Source: Nitrospirales bacterium | GTDB taxonomy: Bacteria > Nitrospirota > Nitrospiria > Nitrospirales > UBA8639 | Direction: 5' to 3' | Assembly: GCA_029261235.1 (NCBI GenBank) | Contig: JAJDBS010000203.1 | Location: 1 to 51,731, forward strand | DNA: 51,731 bases | In this document: piece after piece, positions 25,904 to 34,053 of the stretch | Numbering within the stretch: position 1 is the first letter of the stretch | Layout: the number at the start of each line of letters is the position of its first letter | Notes under the pieces: generated by a model | The model's database searches: none | What the model saw: the letters and a program-made list of their open reading frames with translations, nothing else | Told to the model about the DNA's origin: nothing | Program-made: the position numbers and the translations under genes

Positions 25904-28036
25904 CTACTGTACTTGTAAATTTGACGGTGGGGATGGGGGCTTTGAATCTATAATGGTGCCATCTGGCGGAATAACCTTGAAGTTACCATCCGAACTAAAT
26001 GACACTTTCCAACCTCCAAAATGAGCCTCACGATCAGAAATTCGGGTTACGGCAACAGGGGGCCCATCACTAACATCCATGACGACCAAAAACTCTAGCT
26101 TCTGAGGAGCAGTCTTTTCGGGTTGTACAAAGAGGTTTCCTATTCCCCAATTTTTTGCTTTTTTTGGATCAGACGAATACCCGACAGCGCCTCCATGTCC
26201 TTTACTTCCATACCAGACTCGTTCAGGTGGCGGGCTTCTCATTTCATCCCCTAAACCTCCAACCCAGGTCATAGTATTGGTGCTTGGAGCTACTACGGTA
26301 GTCGTCATTCCGGGAATCGAAAAACCATTACCATTACTTTGAAAGCTGGGGGGGACGGCAAGGCGCATGGACCAGGCTCGTGTGAGGTTCGCTGGAACAT
26401 CGGTATAATGGTAAGCAACAACGAAATCTCTGTTGGTGTCCAGGATATGAACAATAGTTTGTCTTGCCGTTGTAACGCCTGGTGCATTTAATTGATTTGA
26501 GTATTCCGTACTTATGCCCCTAAACTTGTTGTTAATGACAATATTGTCGGGACCGCCTGGGAAATATTCTGGGTTACTCGCCGCATCGTAAGCATTATGT
26601 ACGCGATTATGGCCCCAAAATGTGTTGCGTTGAAACCTTGTTTTCTCAATATTTGTGGGGTCATAAACCCAAAGCCCTGAGTACAGGCCTGCTGATTTGA
26701 TCCCCTTAACTGGTTCCCCCGGCACAGCTAGCGGTTCTTGCCCACGGAGTATGCCAAAAACCCCACTGGCTGGTTCATAACGACTTGTATCCAAATATCG
26801 GGAAGTCGCTTTTACAGTGACCGCATTTTCATCCCAACTGCTGGTACTCACAAACAGATCTGCTCCACGGATGTATTTCGCTGTAGGAAGTCCTAGTTCC
26901 TGTGGTGATTTGGGTGTGACACGCAAATCACCGAGGATCAAGCGATAGACAAGGAGGTATGGGCTCCTACCCAGTTTATTCACTTGCCATCGAGCTAAAG
27001 CTGCGGCGCCTGGATCAATGTCTCGGTAAATCCCTGTGATCATCTCAGGGATTGCATAGCCTATCCCCCCCTGCGTTTTGCCCCTATCATAGGTCCAATA
27101 GGAAGGCAGTTTTTGATAAAAAGGGGTTCTTGCCCACATGGCTTGACCCGTGGCCGTTTCCCACGCCTGCAAGGGCAGGAAGGCATGGAGAAAAAAGGTA
27201 TAATAACTCGCTCCATAATTACCGCCTGCATCTGCCTGCCATCCCCCCCCATCATCAAGAGAGAGCGAAGCTAGCATGTCAAGAAATCCGCCTCTTGTGG
27301 CTCCGTATGGTCCGATGGCTAGACGGCTTTCACCGTACGCCAAATCCAAGACTTCTTGTGCCCAAACATCGTCAATCCCATCTCCTGCAATAGCCAATGC
27401 CAAAATAGGATACTGTAGTTCCGGGTTTCGGCCCCATACATCGTTCCCATACATCGTCGCCTTTTGCCGAGGATGAGTAGTATCAATCCGATGATCATAT
27501 AAATAATTTGCCTTTACCAGCTCAAAGATTTGGGTTTTTTCTGCACTGGTAAGGAGCGGCATGACCCAGTCAAACACAAGAACCGGTTCTACCCTTGTTC
27601 CGGCGCTTTGGAGACCCGCGGGTGCTTTGAAAGATCCTGCTAACAGCCAGTTTTTGGCTATAGTGCCTTTGCTTGCGTCTCCTTCAAGCAAATATAACAA
27701 GGCGTTTTCTATCCCATATCCCTTATTGGCATTGTACCTTATTCTATTCATATCACTGGCATAAACAGGATCCGAAAGTTTTTCACGTAATGTAGGTAAG
27801 CTGGCTTGAGTGATAAATAATCGTGGATGTGATGAAAGAACCTTCCGCTGAGACACGGGTGGCGGAGGCGTACGAAATGTCCAATTTTTTCCGTTAATTT
27901 TGACAGAAGTTGAATCCATAAGGGATTTTTGAGCATCAACCTTGGGTGGGCTTGTCATTCCTGAAAAAAATAGAAATGATGTACACCCAATAAGTACTAA
28001 AAAACTAAATCTTAGTTTGTCATGGATTTTTTTCAT
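25904..28036 (-). CDS. Exported heparinase II/III-like protein
   Basis: A 710-residue protein beginning MKKIHDKLRFSFLVLIGCTS, with a basic n-region and a hydrophobic stretch at about 10-26, so it is exported. LIGC at 15-18 fits a lipobox, but hydrophobic residues continue beyond it, so lipidation is uncertain. SSHPRLFITQASLPTLREKL at about residues 68-87 is the usual opening of toroid-fold alginate/heparin lyase relatives; GNYGASYYTFFLHAFLPL and FWGHNRVHNAYDA follow, then a beta-rich C-terminal half. The start is chosen for the signal sequence and AAGGGGGA 4 nt upstream; the frame is open further. The protein ends PPSPPSNLQVQ, which looks like a linker plus the first strand of a fibronectin-III domain that is then missing. 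It is the only large - strand gene in the glycan island and is convergent with the glycosyltransferase. Probably a periplasmic or surface polysaccharide-degrading enzyme. Confidence 0.78.
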   Translation of the reverse strand: MKKIHDKLRFSFLVLIGCTSFLFFSGMTSPPKVDAQKSLMDSTSVKINGKNWTFRTPPPPVSQRKVLSSHPRLFITQASLPTLREKLSDPVYASDMNRIRYNANKGYGIENALLYLLEGDASKGTIAKNWLLAGSFKAPAGLQSAGTRVEPVLVFDWVMPLLTSAEKTQIFELVKANYLYDHRIDTTHPRQKATMYGNDVWGRNPELQYPILALAIAGDGIDDVWAQEVLDLAYGESRLAIGPYGATRGGFLDMLASLSLDDGGGWQADAGGNYGASYYTFFLHAFLPLQAWETATGQAMWARTPFYQKLPSYWTYDRGKTQGGIGYAIPEMITGIYRDIDPGAAALARWQVNKLGRSPYLLVYRLILGDLRVTPKSPQELGLPTAKYIRGADLFVSTSSWDENAVTVKATSRYLDTSRYEPASGVFGILRGQEPLAVPGEPVKGIKSAGLYSGLWVYDPTNIEKTRFQRNTFWGHNRVHNAYDAASNPEYFPGGPDNIVINNKFRGISTEYSNQLNAPGVTTARQTIVHILDTNRDFVVAYHYTDVPANLTRAWSMRLAVPPSFQSNGNGFSIPGMTTTVVAPSTNTMTWVGGLGDEMRSPPPERVWYGSKGHGGAVGYSSDPKKAKNWGIGNLFVQPEKTAPQKLEFLVVMDVSDGPPVAVTRISDREAHFGGWKVSFSSDGNFKVIPPDGTIIDSKPPSPPSNLQVQ

Positions 28037-28400
28037 TTTATCCCCCTTTTTACTCCCTGTGTATATCAAAAGTCCTTGTTGGGAGTAAGAGGTCCCAACG
28101 GTTAAATTAATACGTGCCTCTTGAACCATCGAGCAATATTTGTAATGAAAAGGCACAATGAGTTTGTTTTGGAATGTTACAGGTTCATTTTCTTAACTGA
28201 CTATCACCGATAACTTGAGTAAAGAAATCTATTCGTGACTTATATTGTTGTCGGAGACATTTAGAATTCCTTTAATTGTCTATAAAAACCTAGCATTACT
28301 GATCCTCAAAATAAATAACTGACAGTTACGCAATATACCTTATTCTGCTCCCAGGAGCGGTGCGTTGCTGTTCGTCCCCGTTCCTGTTTGCGACATAACC
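28037..28400. other. Intergenic region between two - strand genes
   Basis: 364 bp separating the exported lyase-like gene from the upstream fibronectin-III gene. At its left end it holds the ribosome binding site of the lyase-like gene (AAGGGGGA read on the - strand, 28041-28048). At its right end, about 28341-28400, lies out-of-frame coding sequence that would extend the fibronectin-III protein if a C run were one base shorter. No promoter was recognised. Confidence 0.4.
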
Positions 28401-29015
28401 CTATCGCGGGGGTAAGGTGTTTGTCGTGGGAGGCATCCCCCTGGCAGGGGCGACTCTTGTCGGAGGCAAGGTGTTTGTCGTGGGAGGCATCCCACCGGCA
28501 GGAGCGACTCTTGTCGGGGGCAAGGTATTCGTCGTGGGAGGAGTCTCACCGGTGGATATTGAACCATCCGTGGATGACATGCTGCCTCCCGTGCTGCCAC
28601 TCGCGCTCCTACTCGTACTGTTACTTGTGCTCCCACCTGAAAGGTCACCGCTGTTACTTGTTGTTGTCACGATGGCCTCCCTGGATATCTGACTTTCGTT
28701 TCCTGAGGAATCGAAGGCCGTGGCAATGAACCCATACGTTGTATCAGCTAGAAGATTGCTGATGGTTATTTGTGGAGCCTTTGGATTGGATGGGAGTCCA
28801 GAGAAGACAGCGGATCTATAATCGTTTGAAGGAAGGAGGCGCTGAAAGACTCTATAGCCAGCCAGATCTGATTCACGGTTCGCATTCCAAGTAACAGAGA
28901 CCTCAGCGGCATAAAGATTCGAAGTCATGAATAAAAAATTAAGCAGGAGTAGAAATGTCATATGAACAATCAGTGACTGTCTTATTGGTGTTGCGTAGAG
29001 AGTAGAAATATTCAT
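28401..29015 (-). CDS. Small secreted fibronectin type III protein with Pro/Thr-rich repeat tail
   Basis: A 204-residue predicted secreted protein. A signal peptide (MNISTLYATPIRQSLIVHMT, then FLLLLNFLFMTSNLYAAE) is followed at once by a single fibronectin-III fold: VSVTWNANRESDLAGYRVF, then ITISNLLADTTYGFIATAFD and SSGNESQISREA. A Ser/Gly-rich linker leads to 18-residue tandem repeats of the type PPTTNTLPPTRVAPAGGM. The frame stops at TAG directly after a CCCCC run; with one C fewer it would continue for about 20 more residues ending PLLGAE. The start at 29015 is chosen for the signal peptide, with GAGGAA upstream. The frame extends to 29141, but those residues look unlike a leader. The likely role is a surface or matrix-binding accessory beside the lyase-like gene. 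No PEP-CTERM or LPXTG sorting signal is present. Confidence 0.65.
   Translation of the reverse strand: MNISTLYATPIRQSLIVHMTFLLLLNFLFMTSNLYAAEVSVTWNANRESDLAGYRVFQRLLPSNDYRSAVFSGLPSNPKAPQITISNLLADTTYGFIATAFDSSGNESQISREAIVTTTSNSGDLSGGSTSNSTSRSASGSTGGSMSSTDGSISTGETPPTTNTLPPTRVAPAGGMPPTTNTLPPTRVAPARGMPPTTNTLPPR
28414..28556 (-). repeat. 54-bp coding tandem repeat (two full copies plus a partial one)
   Basis: Units begin at 28414, 28468 and 28522 on the + strand with AAGGTGTTTGTCGTGGGAGG or a close variant. The two complete units are nearly identical and the third is partial and more diverged. Each encodes 18 residues of a Pro/Thr-rich tail in the fibronectin-III protein. The homogeneity points to recent slippage or recombination. 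Confidence 0.85.
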
Positions 29016-29747
29016 TGAGATGCTATTCCTCGAGTATTGATTAATTCTTTGGTCGCAATCGAATCGTGTTTCAAGATCACAATTGGCATGAGCCATTGTT
29101 TGGAATCTGTGCTTTTTCACTGAGAGTGCGCAAACTTTCATTCAAAATAGTCTCCTTTTGAAATAAGGTTTCGAAAAGGTCAGGCGATGGGAACTGGATT
29201 CATCGAAATTCAATGAATGCAGTTAATTTAGAAAATGCAGGGAAAAATAAATTAGAAAACAGGGAGATAAAAAATAAGAATTTAGTTGTGATTTTCTCCA
29301 GAGTTGTTTACAGATTTAGAGGGTCTTATAATTGCTGAAACCTAGCTTTGCAGTATTTGGGCCGACTCATGGAACGATCGTATCATCAAGCCCATCCTAG
29401 TGACATTGAATCTTTAAACCATATTCTTCTCATGTCGGGGAAAACATTCGGTCTGCCAGGACGGTAAACAACGTTAATAATTCTCACAGTTTAGTTATGA
29501 TGGGAGTGTTTATATTCAGCACAAAAGTAATGAAGTGAAATTGTATTTTGCAATTCATAAGCCAGTATGCATGTGGTAGACGATTTTCTAAAAAGTGACA
29601 TGAAAGCGTAAAAATATCGTAAATATATTATCGAATTTCCCAAACTTTTTATCGAGGTAGTGAATGAGGCGACAATATTGTGGTTATTGATTGCGAAGGA
29701 AATTAATTCAAAGTGCATGGTTTTTATTTCATGATAATTACATAGTC
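29016..29747. other. Long divergent intergenic region
   Basis: 732 bp between the - strand fibronectin-III gene and the + strand histidine kinase gene, AT-rich. It must contain promoters for both directions. I searched by eye for sigma-54 -24/-12 elements (TGGCAC-N5-TTGC) and found no good match; TTGGCATGAGCCATTG at about 29083 has the wrong spacing. No RNA or gene was recognised. Confidence 0.4.
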
Positions 29748-31232
29748 ATGCTTGCTCGACTCTCAATATTTTGGCGGTTAGCGTTAGGATATGTGACGAT
29801 CCTTGCTCTTGTAATCGGGGTTAACCTCTATATATTGAATCAGTTTCGTGCATTGACGGAACTCGGGGCTGAGCTTGCTACGCACCACTTTCCGGCGGTT
29901 GAGACGGCGAAGCAGTTGATCACGAGTCTGTATGCTCAATTAAAAAGTGATAAACAGTATTTGGTTCTGCGTGATACGACTCTCCTGAAAGATTTTTTGC
30001 AGGAAGCTGAGAATTTCCGAAAGACACTAGAAGCTCTTGAAAATCAAGAAGGAGTAGGAACCACCCGCGAAGCTCTTCAACAAGTGAAAGTTCGTCATGA
30101 AGAATTTCATACGTTGTTTCTGAGTGTCGGGGTAGAGCAAGCAGATCGGGATCCCTTAGCAATTGCAAGCTACGAGCGCCGCCGAGATACGCTTATTGAT
30201 CTGATGACGGGGGCTATTAATGCCTATATTACCTCCCAAGAAGCCAGTGTTGGTGCCATTCTAAGGGATTCCCATCTCCGTTCGGTTCAAGCCCAGGAAA
30301 TTACTCAACAATTGTTGCTGATGGCCTTGGTCTTGGGCATTGGCTTGGCTGGTATTGCCAGCTATAGTATCCTTCGCCCGTTGCGTCGGGTGAATGCGCA
30401 GATTCGTCGAATTGGGAAGGGACAATTTGGCGGAACGGTATCGTTAGCGGTGCCTCAGGAGTTATGTGACTTGGTGGATCAGGTCAATTTGATGGGAGTG
30501 AAACTCCAAAAGCTTGATGAAATGAAATCTGAATTTTTAGCAAATATTTCACATGAATTGCGGACGCCATTGACGTCGATTCGAGAAGGGTCGCAATTGC
30601 TCCTAGATGGTATTCCTGGGGAAATCACCAAAGATCAAGCTGAAACTCTTGCTATTATTTCTGACAGTAGCCAACGCTTGAATCACTTGATTGGTAACCT
30701 TTTGGATCTGTCAAGGATGGAGGCGGATATGGTGGCCTATAACCTCCATCCCACTGATTTGAATCGTTTGGCGATTCGATCTACTGAGAAAGTGAAACTG
30801 TTAGTCGATCGAAAAAATATTCACATGGATATTGATCTCGTTCAGGAAAAGGTGAAAGTCCAAAACGTGGACAGCCAGCGGATGGAGCAAGTCTTCGAAA
30901 ATCTTTTGTCTAATGCCATAAAATTTTCTCCAAAGGGCGCCACGGTTTCCATTAGATCCAGGCCAGATTCCACTAATCAGGGCATCCATTTTGTGGTTGA
31001 GGATACAGGGCCCGGTATACCGCAAGAAGAGTTGTCTCGAATTTTTGAGCGCTTTTATCAAGGAAAAGCCCAAGATGGTCGTGCGTATGTGGGAAGTGGG
31101 ATAGGGTTAGCGTTGGCAAAGCGGGTGATTGAAGATCATGGTGGAACGATATGGGCAGAAAGTCCATTAGGAAAAGGAGCCGCGCTACATTTTATCCTTT
31201 CACCGCAACAGTCTGAGAAAACCGTTCATTGA
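29748..31232 (+). CDS. glrK: GlrK/QseE-like sensor histidine kinase
   Basis: A 494-residue inner-membrane sensor kinase. Membrane span 1 is at about 9-30, then a periplasmic helical domain of about 155 residues (four-helix-bundle type), span 2 at about 189-209, a HAMP region, and the HisKA dimerisation helix with phosphoacceptor His269 in NISHELRTPLTS. The HATPase domain has ENLLSNAIKFSP (N box), DTGPGIP (G1) and GSGIGLALAK (G2). All catalytic motifs are intact. The gene is followed by a lipoprotein and a sigma-54 activator, the same order as the enterobacterial glrK-qseG-glrR locus, so it most likely phosphorylates the regulator at 32300. ATG 29748 is chosen because the first span follows directly; an in-frame TTG at 29691 is the alternative. 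Signal sensed: unknown, perhaps envelope state. Confidence 0.85.
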   Translation: MLARLSIFWRLALGYVTILALVIGVNLYILNQFRALTELGAELATHHFPAVETAKQLITSLYAQLKSDKQYLVLRDTTLLKDFLQEAENFRKTLEALENQEGVGTTREALQQVKVRHEEFHTLFLSVGVEQADRDPLAIASYERRRDTLIDLMTGAINAYITSQEASVGAILRDSHLRSVQAQEITQQLLLMALVLGIGLAGIASYSILRPLRRVNAQIRRIGKGQFGGTVSLAVPQELCDLVDQVNLMGVKLQKLDEMKSEFLANISHELRTPLTSIREGSQLLLDGIPGEITKDQAETLAIISDSSQRLNHLIGNLLDLSRMEADMVAYNLHPTDLNRLAIRSTEKVKLLVDRKNIHMDIDLVQEKVKVQNVDSQRMEQVFENLLSNAIKFSPKGATVSIRSRPDSTNQGIHFVVEDTGPGIPQEELSRIFERFYQGKAQDGRAYVGSGIGLALAKRVIEDHGGTIWAESPLGKGAALHFILSPQQSEKTVH

Positions 31233-31280
31233 CCATTGCTTCTCTGGTTCTATTGTTGGGTGGGCAATTCGATGAATTGT

Positions 31281-31320
31281 ACCCTCACCCCAGCCTTCTC
31301 CATTAGAAGGGCGAGGGGGT
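31281..31320. repeat. REP-like imperfect palindrome
   Basis: ACCCTCACCC near the left and GGGCGAGGGGGT at the right pair imperfectly around an inner perfect stem CCTTCT/AGAAGG (31294-31299 with 31305-31310). The wording CTCACCCC...GGGCGAGGGGG is that of the dispersed intergenic palindromic repeats seen in many Gram-negative genomes. It lies between the kinase and lipoprotein genes, where it could attenuate transcription. Confidence 0.6.
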
Positions 31321-31348
31321 TCTGACTTATTTTTATTCGTTGAATAAT

Positions 31349-32182
31349 ATGATGACCGTTTTATCAAGTCGGAACATTCCACGTAGATGCTTTATTCTCT
31401 TGCTGCTCTTTTCTGCTTCGTGCACGGGGTCTAATTGGAATGCTGATCAAACATTTGAGCCTTACACGGTTTCTTCTAGCAACATGGCGCTCGTCTTGGA
31501 GCCGGAACCGGAAGATGTTTCTTTTTTTAAGGCGATCGGGGATGATCAGGAAAAGCAACTTGGCCTTTGTGAAAAAAAGGATATCTGTCGTCGTGCTCAC
31601 TTTCTCCGTGCATTAGCGGCGTTATATGAAAATCGTGAATTGGCCGCTCTGCATTTTCGAAAAGTTGTGGTCTCGCGACCAAATGGTTTATTAGCGGGGG
31701 AGAGTCGTTTTTGGTTATGGTTTTTAGACGTCTTGAATACTCCAAACAATGCGGGGCTGACATCGCATGAGCTCATTAAGCGATTAGCGCGTGAGGTGGT
31801 CGGTAAAGAGTTGTCCATCCATGAGCTGAGTGGGCAAATAGAAAATACCTCTATGGATGGGCTTAAAGTTGAATTGGCTGCTCATGAGGAAGTGGTCAAA
31901 ACTCTGAACCAGACCATTGCCAATATCACCAAACAACTGGAACGGGCCAAAAAAGAGCAAGTGATTAGTCAAGATGTTCAGCAAGCCCTCAAGGTCAGTG
32001 AGGGGAAAGTTGTAGAACTCACGAGTCAATTAGATGCCTTGCGGCGAATTGATCAGGAAATTCGAGAAAAAGCCCCCCCCACTCGGCCGTCCGAAAAAAT
32101 GACACCAAGCCTAGATGTTGAACCGGCAGGTGAGGGAAAGGAGGTTAGTTCAGGGTTGGAGGAAGTGAAAGGTAAGGAGTGA
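31349..32182 (+). CDS. QseG-like outer-membrane lipoprotein
   Basis: A 277-residue predicted lipoprotein. The start MMTVLSSRNIPRRCFILLLL is a type II-like signal peptide with Cys25 after FSAS; the lipobox is imperfect because Ser replaces Leu at -3. The mature part contains a helical region with LALCEKKDIC-like spaced cysteines (GLCEKKDICRRAHFLRALAAL), then long coiled-coil sequence from about residue 165 to 235, and a charged, proline-containing tail. By position it corresponds to QseG (YfhG), the lipoprotein that in enterobacteria interacts with the GlrK/QseE kinase; the similarity seen here is architectural more than sequence-level. The in-frame TTG at 31340 is an alternative start. It probably tunes signalling by the kinase upstream. 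Confidence 0.6.
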   Translation: MMTVLSSRNIPRRCFILLLLFSASCTGSNWNADQTFEPYTVSSSNMALVLEPEPEDVSFFKAIGDDQEKQLGLCEKKDICRRAHFLRALAALYENRELAALHFRKVVVSRPNGLLAGESRFWLWFLDVLNTPNNAGLTSHELIKRLAREVVGKELSIHELSGQIENTSMDGLKVELAAHEEVVKTLNQTIANITKQLERAKKEQVISQDVQQALKVSEGKVVELTSQLDALRRIDQEIREKAPPTRPSEKMTPSLDVEPAGEGKEVSSGLEEVKGKE

Positions 32183-32299
32183 ATAGCGAGGCGAAAGCGC
32201 GTAGCGAAAAAAAAGAGCAGGATGATTTGTAAATCTTACCAGCAATTTTTATACTGAAGAATATGGGAATTTTCCCTGAGCGATGTGAGGAGCCACTCT

Positions 32300-33694
32300 A
32301 TGTCTGATGAACGAATTCTTGTTGTTGATGACGATACGAGTTTATTGACCTTACTGAAAATGAGGTTGAAATCGATGGGCTTTGTTGTCACAGCCTGTGG
32401 AACTGGAGAAGATGCTCTTCACTCTGCGCAGGAAGACCCTTATGACTTTGCCATTCTTGATCTTCGGTTGCCGGATGTTGATGGTTTAGACCTGATGGAA
32501 GAACTGCATCAGCATCAGACCAATCTGCCTGTGCTCATTTTGACCGCTCACGGATGTATTCCCAATGCTGTGCAGGCCATGAAAAAGGGAGCCTATGGCT
32601 ATTTAACCAAACCCTTTGATGATAAAGAATTGCAAGAGAGTATTGATAAAGCACTGACGACTAAGAGAATGGGTGAAGAAATTCATCGCCTTCAATTGCT
32701 GGTGAATGAATTATATGGGTTAGATAATGTGGTGGCGCGAAGTCCACAGATGCATACGGTGCTTCAGCAAGTGGCTCGTGTTGCCAAAACAGATACGACA
32801 ATTTGTATTTCTGGAGAAACAGGAACTGGGAAAGAAGTGATTGCTCGCATTGTTCATTGTAATAGTCCCAGAGCATCCAAACCGTTTATGGCCGTCAATT
32901 GTGCGGCGATTCCAGAGACGCTATTTGAAAGTGAGCTCTTTGGGCATCTCAAGGGATCGTTTACGGGAGCGCACCAAAATAAGCGCGGCTTAATTCATAG
33001 CGCAGATAAGGGCACGTTGTTTTTGGATGAAATTGGAGAAATGCCCCTCGCGCTCCAAGGCAAACTGCTTCGAACGATTCAAAATAGGGAAATTTTACCA
33101 GTAGGTGGGCAGGTTCCAATAAAAATTGATGTCAGGATCTTGGCTGCAACCAATAAAGATTTGGAGCAAGCCGTTCGAGAAGGTCGATTCCGTGAAGATT
33201 TGTACTATCGCATACATGTGGTTCCTCTGCATCTTCCTGCCTTGCGTGATCGACGTGAAGACATTCCTGTTCTGGCTCAGTTTTTTTTGAAACGCCACGG
33301 AGAGCATCATCACAAAGTGGTCAAAGGCTTTTCTCCTGAAGCCATGCAAAGTTTGGTGACGTATGCATGGCCTGGAAATGTTCGAGAACTGGAAAATCTC
33401 ATTGAGCGTGCCGTGGTGATGTCACCTCAAGAGACAATCACAGCTGAATTTCTTGCTCTTTCCCCTCAAGCCACCAAGCAACCAGGAAGCCTTCAGCCAT
33501 TAACTGAAGCAAAGGAAGCGTTTGAGAGAGATTACCTCAAGGATTTATTGGGAGCAACGCAGGGGAATATTTCACGGGCATCCCAAATTGCAGGCCGGTA
33601 TCGGGCAGATTTTTACAAGCTCTTAAAAAAATACGGTCTCCATCCTTCAGATAAAACAACCGATGTATCCACTCGTGTTCCACCTCCTAAATAG
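32300..33694 (+). CDS. glrR: GlrR/QseF-like sigma-54-dependent response regulator
   Basis: A 464-residue NtrC-family activator. The receiver domain (1-120) has phosphoacceptor Asp54 in AILDLRLPDVDG and Lys104 in YLTKPFDD. The AAA+ domain has Walker A GETGTGKE (172-179), the sigma-54 contact loop written GSFTGA (219-224; the family usually has GAFTGA), and Walker [10 protein letters not shown]. The C-terminal DNA-binding part, NISRASQIAGRYRADFYKLL, closely follows E. coli GlrR (NVTHAARMAGRNRTEFYKLL as I recall it), which sets it apart from generic NtrC proteins. ATG 32300 is chosen because GAGGAG lies about 8 nt upstream; GTG 32285 is in frame but overlaps that site. It should activate sigma-54 promoters when phosphorylated by the kinase at 29748. 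Targets are unknown; the adjacent glycan and exosortase genes are candidates. Confidence 0.9.
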   Translation: MSDERILVVDDDTSLLTLLKMRLKSMGFVVTACGTGEDALHSAQEDPYDFAILDLRLPDVDGLDLMEELHQHQTNLPVLILTAHGCIPNAVQAMKKGAYGYLTKPFDDKELQESIDKALTTKRMGEEIHRLQLLVNELYGLDNVVARSPQMHTVLQQVARVAKTDTTICISGETGTGKEVIARIVHCNSPRASKPFMAVNCAAIPETLFESELFGHLKGSFTGAHQNKRGLIHSADKGTLFLDEIGEMPLALQGKLLRTIQNREILPVGGQVPIKIDVRILAATNKDLEQAVREGRFREDLYYRIHVVPLHLPALRDRREDIPVLAQFFLKRHGEHHHKVVKGFSPEAMQSLVTYAWPGNVRELENLIERAVVMSPQETITAEFLALSPQATKQPGSLQPLTEAKEAFERDYLKDLLGATQGNISRASQIAGRYRADFYKLLKKYGLHPSDKTTDVSTRVPPPK

Positions 33695-34053
33695 CATGTA
33701 TGGACTCTCTTTGCCTTTCGTGACCCATCTATTTTGAAACAGTGATTTGTCGCTATTGGTACGACTCTACCCCACCTTAATCCTCCACTTACAAAGGGAG
33801 GACATTTACCAAACAGCATTTCGAAATAAACCCGGCGAAGCAATGCCCACGGAAACCTCTGGGCACCAACGCATTTGAAATTAGAAAGCTTTCAGTTTTT
33901 TATCTTCTAAGGTACCATTGCCTATCCTCTCATCATTGAGCCATGAAAAACTGTACGTTTCTTTAGTTTTCAAGAAGAATTTCCGAAATATTATGGGATT
34001 GCGTTACAATCTTGAATGCTCTTAATTATTCATGATTTTAGGTCATTGTTTCT
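33695..34053. other. Intergenic region upstream of exosortase, with a REP-like palindrome
   Basis: 359 bp between the GlrR-like gene and the exosortase gene. It holds the palindrome at 33767-33802 and presumably the exosortase promoter. TACAAT near 34010 could be a -10 box but no convincing -35 accompanies it, and no sigma-54 element was found by eye. Confidence 0.4.
33767..33802. repeat. REP-like palindrome
   Basis: CTACCCCACCTTAA is followed by TCCTCC (33781-33786) and its exact reverse complement GGAGGA (33797-33802) around a 10-nt loop. The arrangement CCCCACCTTAATCCTCC...GGGAGGA resembles a common class of dispersed intergenic palindromes and partners the related element at 31281. It may also act as a transcription barrier after the GlrR-like gene. 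Confidence 0.5.

Noticed and set aside
28414-28556. The three regularly spaced 54-bp units as a CRISPR array
   Set aside because: There are no unique spacers. The units are contiguous, in frame and encode an 18-residue protein repeat; no cas gene is present.
28340-28648. A 102-codon - strand frame overlapping the fibronectin-III gene as a separate gene
   Set aside because: It is the same repeat region read in another frame (Pro/Gln/Arg-rich). Only its last 20 codons are of interest, as a possible frame-shifted extension.
29083-29102. TTGGCATGAGCCATTGTTTG as a sigma-54 promoter
   Set aside because: The TGGCA is followed by TTG one base out of register, and the GC of the -12 element is missing.
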